From positions 465,427 to 529,426 of the forward strand of contig VXNM01000009.1 in assembly GCA_009840545.1 (NCBI GenBank): a DNA stretch of 64,000 bases. Direction: 5' to 3'. This DNA comes from Gammaproteobacteria bacterium (GTDB taxonomy: Bacteria > Pseudomonadota > Gammaproteobacteria > Pseudomonadales > Azotimanducaceae). Both the position numbers and the translations under genes were made by a program. The notes beneath the pieces are model-generated. The model was not told the origin of the DNA. It searched no databases and worked only from the letters and a program-made list of their open reading frames with translations. Below, one piece after another: positions 9,609 through 17,427 of the stretch (positions within the stretch are counted from its first letter, which is position 1; every line of letters starts with the position of its first letter).

Positions 9609-11063
9609 ATGCGAACAACACAATTGTTCAGGTGTTTCTTGACGTCCAGCCCTCGTTTCGCCGGGCTTCGGTCCGTGACATTTTTTGGCATCTGCACATC
9701 GATCGTCGCACTTCTTCTAGGTTGCTCCGAAACAGGCCAGATTCCGAGCATTGACACGCTCGCACAAGCAAAGTTCACGGAACAGGCTTACGTCATGGAA
9801 TACAAAGGGACTCCCGTCGGCACTCACATCACAGAGGGGGGAGTCAACGAAGAGAACCAGCTGGTCTACACCCACGAATTCACGCTCACATCCATGCGAA
9901 ACACGACGTTCACGGCGAGGCAAACACTGAGTTTTTCCGCATCTGCGCCCCACTTGCTTGATCATGCCAAAATCGAGAAATTTGCTTCCAATAGAAGTAG
10001 TGCTTACGAAGCACGAAATATTCAGCGAAATGAATTGGGCTTATCAGCAGAAGGATGGGACTTTCTGTCCAGCAACCTTCCTCACGAATACACGCTTCAC
10101 CACTACCTGGGAATCGAAAAGTGGCTTCTTGGTGAAGAGATCGCACTTGGCGACCAGCTCTCTCTACTTACGATTAAGTTGGATCAGCAAGAGTCAGTCG
10201 TAGTTGAATGGACTGCCGTACATCTAACAAGTTCGAGCGTCTTGATTCGATCCTCGCAGGGAATTGAGTCCGAATATGACACCTCACGCTCTATTCCGCA
10301 ATTAAAGATTTCTCGCCATCCTTCTGGACTGACGCTTCGTTACGTTGACAATCTTTCTCAAGTTGACACACCGGCTATCTCTAAACTCGGGAGGCAAGCG
10401 ACAACTGTTCCTGTTAGCGGAACACTTCCACGACCCACCGAACTGTCGTTGCTTGAACTATCGGTTACCTTCGCACAGGGAGATCCCGGACCTTGGCGCG
10501 ATCTCCTGACTCCATCTGGCACGCTGCTTGTTGACCACACAACAACCAATGAGTCACATGACGTAGCCCGCCTCTATGATGACTTGCCTGCCGATGGTCG
10601 ATCCACATCTGAGGAAATTCGCCGCCTCTCCATGTCGATAACCAATGGAATCACAAGTGAAGACGAGAAACTCAATGCTATGGTCAAATTCATCCATGAC
10701 TATGTGAGCTATAACAAATCGGATACTCCTCAATCTGTGACTTCCACGTTGCGCAGCAAGACTGGAGATTGTTCGGACATTGCAGACTTGCTAAGCGCAT
10801 TGGCTGAGGCTTCAGGACTTCAGTCAAGAACTGTGTACGGACTTGCGTACGACAAGTCTTCGAAGTCGTTTGGGATTCATGCATGGAATCAAGTTCGTTT
10901 GCAGGACAATCGCCTGCGCAGCGTCGACCCCACCTGGAATCAAACTTATGTGGACGCTACACATATAGAATTTCCTGACGCCTATGCCCATGAAGTGCTA
11001 GGCTCACTTGCGCAAATGAAGTTTTCTGTCGTTCGGTACGAGCACATCGATCCGCAGATCTAG
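9609..11063 (+). CDS. Transglutaminase-like lipoprotein
   Basis: A 484-residue predicted lipoprotein (hydrophobic segment then lipobox LLGC, Cys39) with a C-terminal transglutaminase/papain-like domain. The triad is visible: Cys388 in KTGDCSDIA, His424 in GIHAWNQV and Asp440 in SVDPTWNQ. The ~300-residue N-terminal part is beta-rich and unassigned. Members of this superfamily act as proteases or peptidases more often than as crosslinkers in bacteria. The ATG at 9609 has no obvious Shine-Dalgarno sequence, so the transcript may be nearly leaderless. The start lies only 47 bp from the divergent glnS start, so the two promoters must be compact or overlapping. Confidence 0.82.
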   Translation: MRTTQLFRCFLTSSPRFAGLRSVTFFGICTSIVALLLGCSETGQIPSIDTLAQAKFTEQAYVMEYKGTPVGTHITEGGVNEENQLVYTHEFTLTSMRNTTFTARQTLSFSASAPHLLDHAKIEKFASNRSSAYEARNIQRNELGLSAEGWDFLSSNLPHEYTLHHYLGIEKWLLGEEIALGDQLSLLTIKLDQQESVVVEWTAVHLTSSSVLIRSSQGIESEYDTSRSIPQLKISRHPSGLTLRYVDNLSQVDTPAISKLGRQATTVPVSGTLPRPTELSLLELSVTFAQGDPGPWRDLLTPSGTLLVDHTTTNESHDVARLYDDLPADGRSTSEEIRRLSMSITNGITSEDEKLNAMVKFIHDYVSYNKSDTPQSVTSTLRSKTGDCSDIADLLSALAEASGLQSRTVYGLAYDKSSKSFGIHAWNQVRLQDNRLRSVDPTWNQTYVDATHIEFPDAYAHEVLGSLAQMKFSVVRYEHIDPQI

Positions 11064-11140
11064 TGGATTTGGATCCAAGTCTTCCGTAATCCTGTCGAAC
11101 ACCAGAAAAATTGGCTTGTTAGAAACATGGGAATCAACAT

Positions 11141-12139
11141 ATGAATTCACGCGAAATACAGCTTACTCGGAGACCGACAGGACTTCCCACGGCCGACGAT
11201 TTCAAGATTGTCGAAGTAGATCTGCCAAACCCAAAGGAAGGGGAGGTGTTGGTACAAAACGTGAGCTTGACAGTCGATCCATACATGCGGGGTCGCATGG
11301 TTGATCGGCAATCTTATGTACCGGGATTTCAGCTCAACGAGACTCTGACTGGCGGAGCCATTGGGAGAGTCGTGGAATCGAACCACTCCGATTATCGGGA
11401 AGGAGATTACGTCGAGAGTCATCTTGGGTGGCGCGAAGGGTTTGTGTCCTCGGCGCGAGGATTACGAAAATTAGGAGAACTGAGAGCTCCTGCTTCCGCT
11501 TACTTGGGTGTACTTGGAATGCCTGGCATGACTGCATATGTTGGATTGCTCGATGTGGGAGAGTTGAAGGAAGGTGAGACAGTCTTCGTTTCCGGTGCGG
11601 CCGGGGCTGTGGGAAGTGCAGTAGGACAGATCGCAAAAATCAAGAATTGCAAGGCTGTAGGAAGCGCAGGATCTGCCGAAAAGGTTCGGCATCTCACCGA
11701 GGATCTGGGATTCGACCACGCTTTCGACTATCACGACGGACACTTAGAACGCCAAATCCTGACCGGTGCGCCCCAAGGTATCGACGTGTATTTTGACAAC
11801 GTGGGAGGCAACCATTTGCAAGCTGCTCTTAACTGCATGAGACCTAACGGTCGCTTGCCGCTTTGCGGGGCTATCTCACAGTACAACGCAACCGAACCGG
11901 TTCCTGGACCAAACAATCTCGCTAACGCGATCGGATCGCAACTCACCCTGAAGGGCTTCATTGTCTCGAACTACAACGAACGAAGAGCCGACTTTATGCG
12001 AGATATGACTGAATGGGTCATCAGTGGTCGACTGAAATATCGAGAAACTGTATATGAGGGAATTGAATCAACGCCTGATGCGTTCATCGGATTGTTCACA
12101 GGCGCTAATACCGGCAAAATGATCGTCAATCTCGGATAA
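11141..12139 (+). CDS. NADPH-dependent MDR reductase (CurA-like)
   Basis: A 332-residue medium-chain dehydrogenase/reductase without structural zinc, of the CurA / leukotriene-B4-dehydrogenase-like group that reduces alkenal/enone double bonds with NADPH. Signs: N-terminal RRPTGLPTADDF and VDPYMRGRM, typical of this subfamily; Rossmann nucleotide site VSGAAGAVGSAVGQ at about 150-163; and DVYFDNVGGNHLQAALNCM. Length is normal. It sits alone on the plus strand between unrelated genes. Likely role is detoxification of reactive carbonyls; the exact substrate is not predictable. Confidence 0.9.
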   Translation: MNSREIQLTRRPTGLPTADDFKIVEVDLPNPKEGEVLVQNVSLTVDPYMRGRMVDRQSYVPGFQLNETLTGGAIGRVVESNHSDYREGDYVESHLGWREGFVSSARGLRKLGELRAPASAYLGVLGMPGMTAYVGLLDVGELKEGETVFVSGAAGAVGSAVGQIAKIKNCKAVGSAGSAEKVRHLTEDLGFDHAFDYHDGHLERQILTGAPQGIDVYFDNVGGNHLQAALNCMRPNGRLPLCGAISQYNATEPVPGPNNLANAIGSQLTLKGFIVSNYNERRADFMRDMTEWVISGRLKYRETVYEGIESTPDAFIGLFTGANTGKMIVNLG

Positions 12140-12339
12140 GCTCCTGCTTCACACCTTGATATGTTTCGCAAAGTACCAATCCGCGCGATCTTGGACTTGC
12201 CAGACTATCGCAATGCATGTGTCTCTATCGAGATGGTTCCCGGGCATCACGAACAAACAAAACCAGCGTTGTCTTTCTCATGTCGCCAGCAAACGCATTG
12301 AGGACTCAGAGCTTCGTGCTTTAGCAGAGGACAACTTCA

Positions 12340-12750
12340 TTGGACCTTGATCTGCTAAGAGTCAAGCTCGGTCCGGTCCTGGATCAGATGCGCAACAACT
12401 CCGCAGTTGCCGAATCATTCGTAGACAAGAATCGCTACCAACTCTTCCTCTGCACTCTGTGGTCGAACCTAGTACTAGAACCTGAGCAGCTCGATTTAGA
12501 AGTCGAAGATCTCGAGCATGTGCTGGACATAGTGAATGAAGAGGCCAAAAAGATCTTGGGGTACGACGATTCAGTTACGCAGTCGTTTCGGTTCATCTCG
12601 AGTCCCGCTGGTGAACAGGAAATGAATCGAGCCAAACTGCCTCGAAACCATCGCGACATGCTCACATACTTCTCGTCCATGATTCTCGACCCAGAGGGCC
12701 ACAAGAAATGGATGGAGCAGGTGAAGGAAGAAAATCCTCGATTTCGGTAG
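12340..12750 (+). CDS. Conserved-looking small protein of unknown function
   Basis: A 136-residue soluble, acidic, mostly helical protein with no signal peptide or metal motif. I do not recognise the family. The start appears to be a TTG at 12340 with AGAGG about 8 nt upstream. Codon use and composition resemble neighbouring genes, and the frame is closed cleanly by TAG. It follows the CurA-like gene by 200 bp and may share its transcript. A region of recurring Met/Glu/Lys helices (AEQEMNRAKLP...MLTYFSSMIL) has no obvious catalytic residues. Confidence 0.6.
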   Translation: MDLDLLRVKLGPVLDQMRNNSAVAESFVDKNRYQLFLCTLWSNLVLEPEQLDLEVEDLEHVLDIVNEEAKKILGYDDSVTQSFRFISSPAGEQEMNRAKLPRNHRDMLTYFSSMILDPEGHKKWMEQVKEENPRFR

Positions 12751-12840
12751 AGCACTTTGTAAGCTCAATGCTTGAACTGTATCCCAGACAAAGGGGCACG
12801 CCGCAACACACCCATCGGTGTCAATCAAAGTGAGAAAGTA

Positions 12841-13239
12841 CTAGTTGCCGGGTTCTTTCTCTTGGCTAAACATGAAGCCGTTATTCTCGGTGTCTGTGAG
12901 CATAGCAAGGTAAATTCCTTCGTCACCGCGATCCTCAGGTTGCATTCGAACCGCGCCTCCACCTTCAACGACGGCATCGCAGGCTGCCGAAATGTCACCG
13001 ACTGTAAACGACAGACCTGTCTCTCTAAACTTTCCATCCCCTCCACCGTGTAGAGCAACCGTCGCGTTGCCCAGGGAGAGCTCGCTCCAAAACGGGGACT
13101 GCGTCTGAATTTGCAGCCCAATTGTGTCGCGATAGAATTCAATTGCGCGATCCATCTGCTGCGCCGAAATCAAGTATTTGACTCCACGCAGTTCAATTCT
13201 CTGACTCGTGCTCACCGTCGAATCGCCTCCTAAGGTCAC
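12841..13239 (-). CDS. VOC (glyoxalase/bleomycin-resistance) family protein
   Basis: A 132-residue vicinal-oxygen-chelate protein: a beta-alpha-beta-beta-beta repeat beginning VKYLISAQQMDRAIEFYRDTIGL, then FWSELSLGNATVALHGGG, FTVGDISAACDAVVEGGG, and a C-terminal DTENNGFMFSQ strand. This is the glyoxalase I / dioxygenase / resistance-protein fold. Possible metal ligands include His in VALHGGG and a terminal Glu-like position, but which chemistry it performs is unclear. The start is a GTG at 13239; shorter starts are possible. It faces the preceding gene tail to tail and is 79 bp beyond the TRAP permease stop. Confidence 0.78.
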   Translation of the reverse strand: MTLGGDSTVSTSQRIELRGVKYLISAQQMDRAIEFYRDTIGLQIQTQSPFWSELSLGNATVALHGGGDGKFRETGLSFTVGDISAACDAVVEGGGAVRMQPEDRGDEGIYLAMLTDTENNGFMFSQEKEPGN

Positions 13240-13318
13240 AATTTCTCAGTGCTCATGGTATTGCTTTTGGCTTTGTTCTTGTTTAGTGAAACGCACCAGA
13301 AACGACTGTATCCGAACA

Positions 13319-14596
13319 CTAGAAGTGTTGGTACCACAAGGACAGCTGAGGAATGTATGTTATGAGAACGAGAACAATTAGAAGTACTCCCATAAACGGC
13401 AACGTCGCTCGGTAGAGATCAACAATGGGCTTGTCAAATCGGTAGCTGGCGATGAACAGGTTCATGCCAATCGGTGGGGTAAAGTAACCGATTTGCATGT
13501 TCGCCATGAAGATGATTCCCAAGTGCACAGGGTGTATACCATAGCCAGCCGCTACCGGAAGCAACAATGGCACCATGATTACAATAGCTGAGAATATGTC
13601 CAGTACCGCGCCTAGCGCTAAAAGTACGAGATTTAAGAGTATCAGGAAGACAATTGGATTTGAGATCTGTACATTGATAAATTCGAAGAGCTGTTGTGGA
13701 ATCTGAGCGTCAATGAAGTAGTTTGTGAGTACCAGAGCTGATCCCAGTATCAGAATGATGCTCCCCACCATGATCATCGACTCTCTAATGACAGCAGGCA
13801 ATCGCTTTATCGCTACCTCTTTGTAGAGAAGAACTTCCACGATTAGCGCATAGACGGCCGTAATTGCAGCCGCTTCGGAAATCGCGAAGAACCCCGAGTA
13901 AATTCCACCCAAAATGACAATCGGCAACGGCAGTTCCCATCGAGCCGCGACAATCGCTTTCCCAACTTGACGTGCGTTGAACTTGGTCACTGGGATGCTT
14001 CTATGTTTTACTGATGCCCAAATCGATAGTGCGATGATCATTAGAAGAGCAGGAACCAACCCGGCCAAAAAGAGTTCTCGAATCGTGAAGCTCTCTCCAA
14101 CATTGACTTGTTGAGCAACAATTCCGTAGAGGATGAGCGGCACACTTGGTAGGATCAAGAGTCCCAAGCTTCCAGAACTCGTGACGAGTCCCAAGCTAAA
14201 CCGCTCGGAATAGCCTGATTGAACTAGCATAGGTAGCAGCAATGCGCCAATAGCGACTATGGTGACGCCCGAAGCTCCTGTCAACGCGGTGAAAATCGCA
14301 CAGGTAGCAAACCCCACAATCGCCAGTCCCGCGGGCATCCATCCAAACAATGCACGCATCAAGTCCATAAGGCGTTTAGAAGTGTTCGCTTCGGCGAGTA
14401 TGTAACCTGCGAAAGTGAACAGAGGAAGTGCGACTAGCAGCGGAGTGTCTGCTATGCGATACAACTCGATCCCGATGACAACCAGACTAACATCGGAAGC
14501 CAAAAATCCAAGAATCGCTGTGCCCAAAATCACGACATATAGAGGTGCTCCACATAGGACCGCAATGAGCAGTGCTGCAAATCCAAGTAAGATCAC
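13319..14596 (-). CDS. dctM: TRAP transporter large permease DctM
   Basis: A roughly 425-residue, very hydrophobic protein with about 12 membrane segments, the DctM/TatM subunit that carries substrate across the inner membrane with Na+ coupling. Family features include IFTALTGASGVTIVAIGALLLPML and MANMQIGYFTPPIGMNLFIASY near the C-terminus. I choose GTG at 14596 because it overlaps the DctQ stop as GTGA; the in-frame extension to 14656 would run 64 bp into dctQ. It is the last gene of the tatT-dctP-dctQ-dctM operon. Confidence 0.92.
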   Translation of the reverse strand: MILLGFAALLIAVLCGAPLYVVILGTAILGFLASDVSLVVIGIELYRIADTPLLVALPLFTFAGYILAEANTSKRLMDLMRALFGWMPAGLAIVGFATCAIFTALTGASGVTIVAIGALLLPMLVQSGYSERFSLGLVTSSGSLGLLILPSVPLILYGIVAQQVNVGESFTIRELFLAGLVPALLMIIALSIWASVKHRSIPVTKFNARQVGKAIVAARWELPLPIVILGGIYSGFFAISEAAAITAVYALIVEVLLYKEVAIKRLPAVIRESMIMVGSIILILGSALVLTNYFIDAQIPQQLFEFINVQISNPIVFLILLNLVLLALGAVLDIFSAIVIMVPLLLPVAAGYGIHPVHLGIIFMANMQIGYFTPPIGMNLFIASYRFDKPIVDLYRATLPFMGVLLIVLVLITYIPQLSLWYQHF

Positions 14597-15060
14597 TTTT
14601 CTCGTGGCTTGAACGACTGTATTGCGTGACGTACACCCATTGCAAATGCCACGCAAGGAATTACGGAAACAAGAACCCAGGAGGGAATGATTCCAATTCC
14701 GGCATTTCGATCCTCAAACTCCCAAACAAGAAAGTCCCACGAAAAATATGCGACGACAAAGCAGATTAACGAGGCAAACAGGTTAGCGACGGCGTTCAAA
14801 ACCGGTGACCAATTATCAGGCAGAAGTCTTTCGATAACGTCGATTCGAATGTGACCACCTTGACCGATCGCTGCTAGCGCACCAACCATGGTGGTCCAAA
14901 GAACGGCTGTTCGGACCAACCCGTCGCCCCAGAGGAAACCGGTTCCGAAAAAGTTTCGTGCAACAACCTGAGCGCATGCCACAAGTAGCATGACGAGAAA
15001 CAACGTTACGAGAAGACCTGACTCAAACCAACGCAGATACTTCAGAATCCTAGTCAGCAT
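14593..15060 (-). CDS. dctQ: TRAP transporter small permease DctQ
   Basis: A 155-residue inner-membrane protein with four predicted membrane segments, the small DctQ/TatQ subunit. The loop between segments carries the family pattern (VVARNFFGTGFLWGDGLVRTAVLWTTMVGALAAIGQGGHIRIDVI). Its ATG lies within the end of dctP (11-nt overlap), next to AAGGAG, and its stop overlaps the dctM start by 4 nt. It forms the membrane complex with DctM. Confidence 0.9.
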   Translation of the reverse strand: MLTRILKYLRWFESGLLVTLFLVMLLVACAQVVARNFFGTGFLWGDGLVRTAVLWTTMVGALAAIGQGGHIRIDVIERLLPDNWSPVLNAVANLFASLICFVVAYFSWDFLVWEFEDRNAGIGIIPSWVLVSVIPCVAFAMGVRHAIQSFKPREK

Positions 15061-16075
15061 TGCTCCTTCTGGTTTTCTGGAGCGAGGATTTGAACTGATC
15101 GAAAATAGAACGAGTCACAAGCTTCTTGTTCACCCACTCCTCAGCAGCACCGTCAGCATTGCGTTGCCATTCAGACAGCGCATCTTCGTTCGGCTGAAGC
15201 AGTTCTATACCTTGGTCCAGCATTGCCTCAAACGCTGATGCATGATCTTCGATTCCCTTCCGCTCCGCGTTCAGCATTGCGTTGTCCATGTGATTGCGAA
15301 CAACCACTTGGTCGTCGTCATTAATATTTCGAAAGGACCGCTGGTCAAGGACGTACACACTAAACACATACAGAAACGGCACGTCAAGCATGTACTTAAT
15401 ATGTGTGTGCCACTGCAGCGTCACTGCTGCTACTGGTGGAGAAGCCACCGTGTCGATCAGACCCGTTTGAAGTCCGGTGAGTACATCCACTGTGGAGAGA
15501 GGAATCGGATTGACTCCAAATGCACTGAGCATGAGTTCCGTACTGGGATCGTTCTTTGGAACCCAGATTTTCAATCGCCTTGTTTCCTGAACAGTGGTTG
15601 CCGGCTTCGATCCCATTGCATAAGCGAGACCGATCCCAAGAAATCCGAAAGAGACATAGCCTGCTTCCTCAAGTTGGGCACGCAAGACTTTGTCTAAGTC
15701 TGTACGGACCGCCGCAACTTCGTCCACATTCTTGAACTGCATCGGAAGGTTGTAAACGTTAAGGTTTGGGACATCGGACGTAAACACACTAGTTTGAAGA
15801 ATTCCACCGTTCAACTGGCGGGCACGCATCTTTCGTTTGACAGCAAAGTCGTCTCCCATGACACCACCAGCGTAGAACTTAAACTGAACCCTGCCTTCGG
15901 TCTCCTCTTCGATGGCATTGGCAGCCTCCCGCAATTCAACCAAGAGCGCAGACCCTTCCGGAGAAAGTGTTGCTACCTTCAGGGTAGTGTCCGATTGAGC
16001 GAAGAGCGCAATCGTGCATATGCCGCAACAAAACGACAATTTCAAGCACTGAGTCTTAAAAGTATTCGTCTGCAC
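15050..16075 (-). CDS. dctP: TRAP transporter substrate-binding protein DctP
   Basis: A 341-residue periplasmic binding protein with a signal peptide (SFCCGICTIALFAQS) and the DctP fold: VATLSPEGSALLVELREAA, VYNLPMQFKNVDEV, KIWVPKNDPSTELMLSAFG and VDVLTGLQTGLIDTVASPP. The Arg in RRLKIW corresponds to the ligand-carboxylate arginine of many DctP proteins. The start is a GTG at 16075, overlapping the 3' end of tatT by 20 nt. Its pairing with a TatT lipoprotein marks it as the P component (TatP) of a TPR-associated TRAP system. Known TatP proteins have atypical, more hydrophobic ligands than C4-dicarboxylates; the ligand here is unknown. Confidence 0.9.
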   Translation of the reverse strand: MQTNTFKTQCLKLSFCCGICTIALFAQSDTTLKVATLSPEGSALLVELREAANAIEEETEGRVQFKFYAGGVMGDDFAVKRKMRARQLNGGILQTSVFTSDVPNLNVYNLPMQFKNVDEVAAVRTDLDKVLRAQLEEAGYVSFGFLGIGLAYAMGSKPATTVQETRRLKIWVPKNDPSTELMLSAFGVNPIPLSTVDVLTGLQTGLIDTVASPPVAAVTLQWHTHIKYMLDVPFLYVFSVYVLDQRSFRNINDDDQVVVRNHMDNAMLNAERKGIEDHASAFEAMLDQGIELLQPNEDALSEWQRNADGAAEEWVNKKLVTRSIFDQFKSSLQKTRRSNAD

Positions 16076-16919
16076 TTCGTTTCAATTCCTGTGCCATCTT
16101 TTGGGCGACTTTGTTTTGGAGGGTATAACCCTCAACCCTTGGGTCCGCTTCGAGCACTTCATCCAGCAAAGAGTCATGGAGCTCCCTGTCATACATCATC
16201 CGAGCATAATTTTGTGCATATAGCACTTTGGCGTACAGATTTTGAGAATTACTTATTTCGAGAGCTTTCAAAAAGTGCCTACGTGCCAGTTCAGGACGTC
16301 CTCCTAGCGAAGGTGGCGTAAGCGACTCAAACACACCCATGTACATATGAGGTGCGCCATTGTCGTATGTCTCGTCCAACTTCAACATCTTTTCAATTAG
16401 CAATCTAACTCTTGGCAATTGCACGACGGCTTTCATGTCATCTGAGCGCGCTTCAAGCCATCCTGCCCAAGCACTTGCGAGACCGTATATCACCGACACA
16501 TCCTTATGTCCAAGCTGGTCGATTGCCAATTCAAACCCACTAAACGGAAGTGACTCGATTTCGCATAGTGACTTCTGCTTCAAACACGCTCCTTTGAACG
16601 CCAATTCTCGAGATTTTTCGGTTAAGAATTTCCTCCGTTCAAGGTCAGAGACAAATGCGGCAGCATACGAACCATAAATCTGCGAAGCCACAAGTACTAG
16701 ATCCGCGTTTGATTCGTTCTGAAGTAGCAACGCATCAATGAGAATGAGGTAAGCAGGTACCCCGTCCTCTACAACCCGTAGGTCTTCGTTGTTCAGAATG
16801 GCCGTGGACAAACTTCGGGCAAAGTCGTTACTTACCCGAGACACCAGCATCTGGCAACCAGACAACATTAGAGTCCCGATCACCAGCGATACTATTACGG
16901 CCGTTCGAATACGCTGCAT
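16056..16919 (-). CDS. tatT: TRAP transporter TatT component, TPR lipoprotein
   Basis: A 287-residue lipoprotein (lipobox LSGC, Cys22) of the TatT family, known from Treponema pallidum Tp0956, where it forms a trimer with TPR-like helices and a central pore and binds the P protein Tp0957. Features: VSRVSNDFARSLSTAILNNEDLRVVEDGVPAYLILIDALL near the N-terminus, GLASAWAGWLEA, and AHMYMGVFESL...GGRPELARRHFLKALEIS. It is first in the operon, in the same order (T-P-Q-M) as in Treponema, with a GGGAGG ribosome site 13 nt before the ATG. It probably delivers ligand to, or docks, the binding protein. Confidence 0.88.
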   Translation of the reverse strand: MQRIRTAVIVSLVIGTLMLSGCQMLVSRVSNDFARSLSTAILNNEDLRVVEDGVPAYLILIDALLLQNESNADLVLVASQIYGSYAAAFVSDLERRKFLTEKSRELAFKGACLKQKSLCEIESLPFSGFELAIDQLGHKDVSVIYGLASAWAGWLEARSDDMKAVVQLPRVRLLIEKMLKLDETYDNGAPHMYMGVFESLTPPSLGGRPELARRHFLKALEISNSQNLYAKVLYAQNYARMMYDRELHDSLLDEVLEADPRVEGYTLQNKVAQKMAQELKRSADEYF

Positions 16920-17427
16920 GGATCGGTTAATACCTCCCTACTGATGGAAGCATCAGAATTGGACATGACGATAACAATCTAGTTCAACTCGAAACTCAGA
17001 GCGACTGGGAAGAAGGGAACTGACCATCGACTTCAAGCAGAACCTTCTTAGAGCGATGCTTCATGGTCCTAGTCAAATCTCGACTCGGACTATTGGCAAT
17101 GCGATTATACGACCTCGGTTCTGGTCTGCACTCTTGATTCAGTTCTTCAAAACCATGAGACTCTCATTGGAATAACAATTCGTACTGATTAATAAATTAA
17201 GTGAAAATTATTGTATAAATGCATGCATACGGGTATTTTGTATAATAAAATTAATATGTAATTTAACTTTATTAAATCTTAGGGCGTCAAGGAGAGCAAT
17301 GATCACCATTGAAGGAGAAATTCGGACATTTCTTTGTATGTTTCAATACAATGCGCCTTTACGCGCTCCTCGACCGTCGTTCAATCGCTCGGTCAACTCG
17401 TTTCGATTTGTGCTTCGGAGGCATTCC
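16920..17427. promoter_or_regulatory. Divergent intergenic region with AT-rich island
   Basis: A 508-bp region between the divergent tatT operon and the DUF5916-type gene. No coding sequence is convincing. Positions about 17165-17280 are far richer in A/T than the surroundings, with several -10-like elements (for example TATAAT at 17241-17246). This is the likely promoter zone for the rightward gene, though no matching -35 at normal spacing is clear. The base composition could also mark a binding platform for a nucleoid protein. Confidence 0.45.

Noticed and set aside
12161..12301. 46-codon open frame between the CurA-like gene and the 136-residue gene
   Set aside because: No ribosome site, no recognisable motif, and short enough to be chance.
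15242..16321. Long plus-strand frames opposite dctP and tatT
   Set aside because: The minus-strand TRAP genes have clear family motifs; the opposite frames show none.
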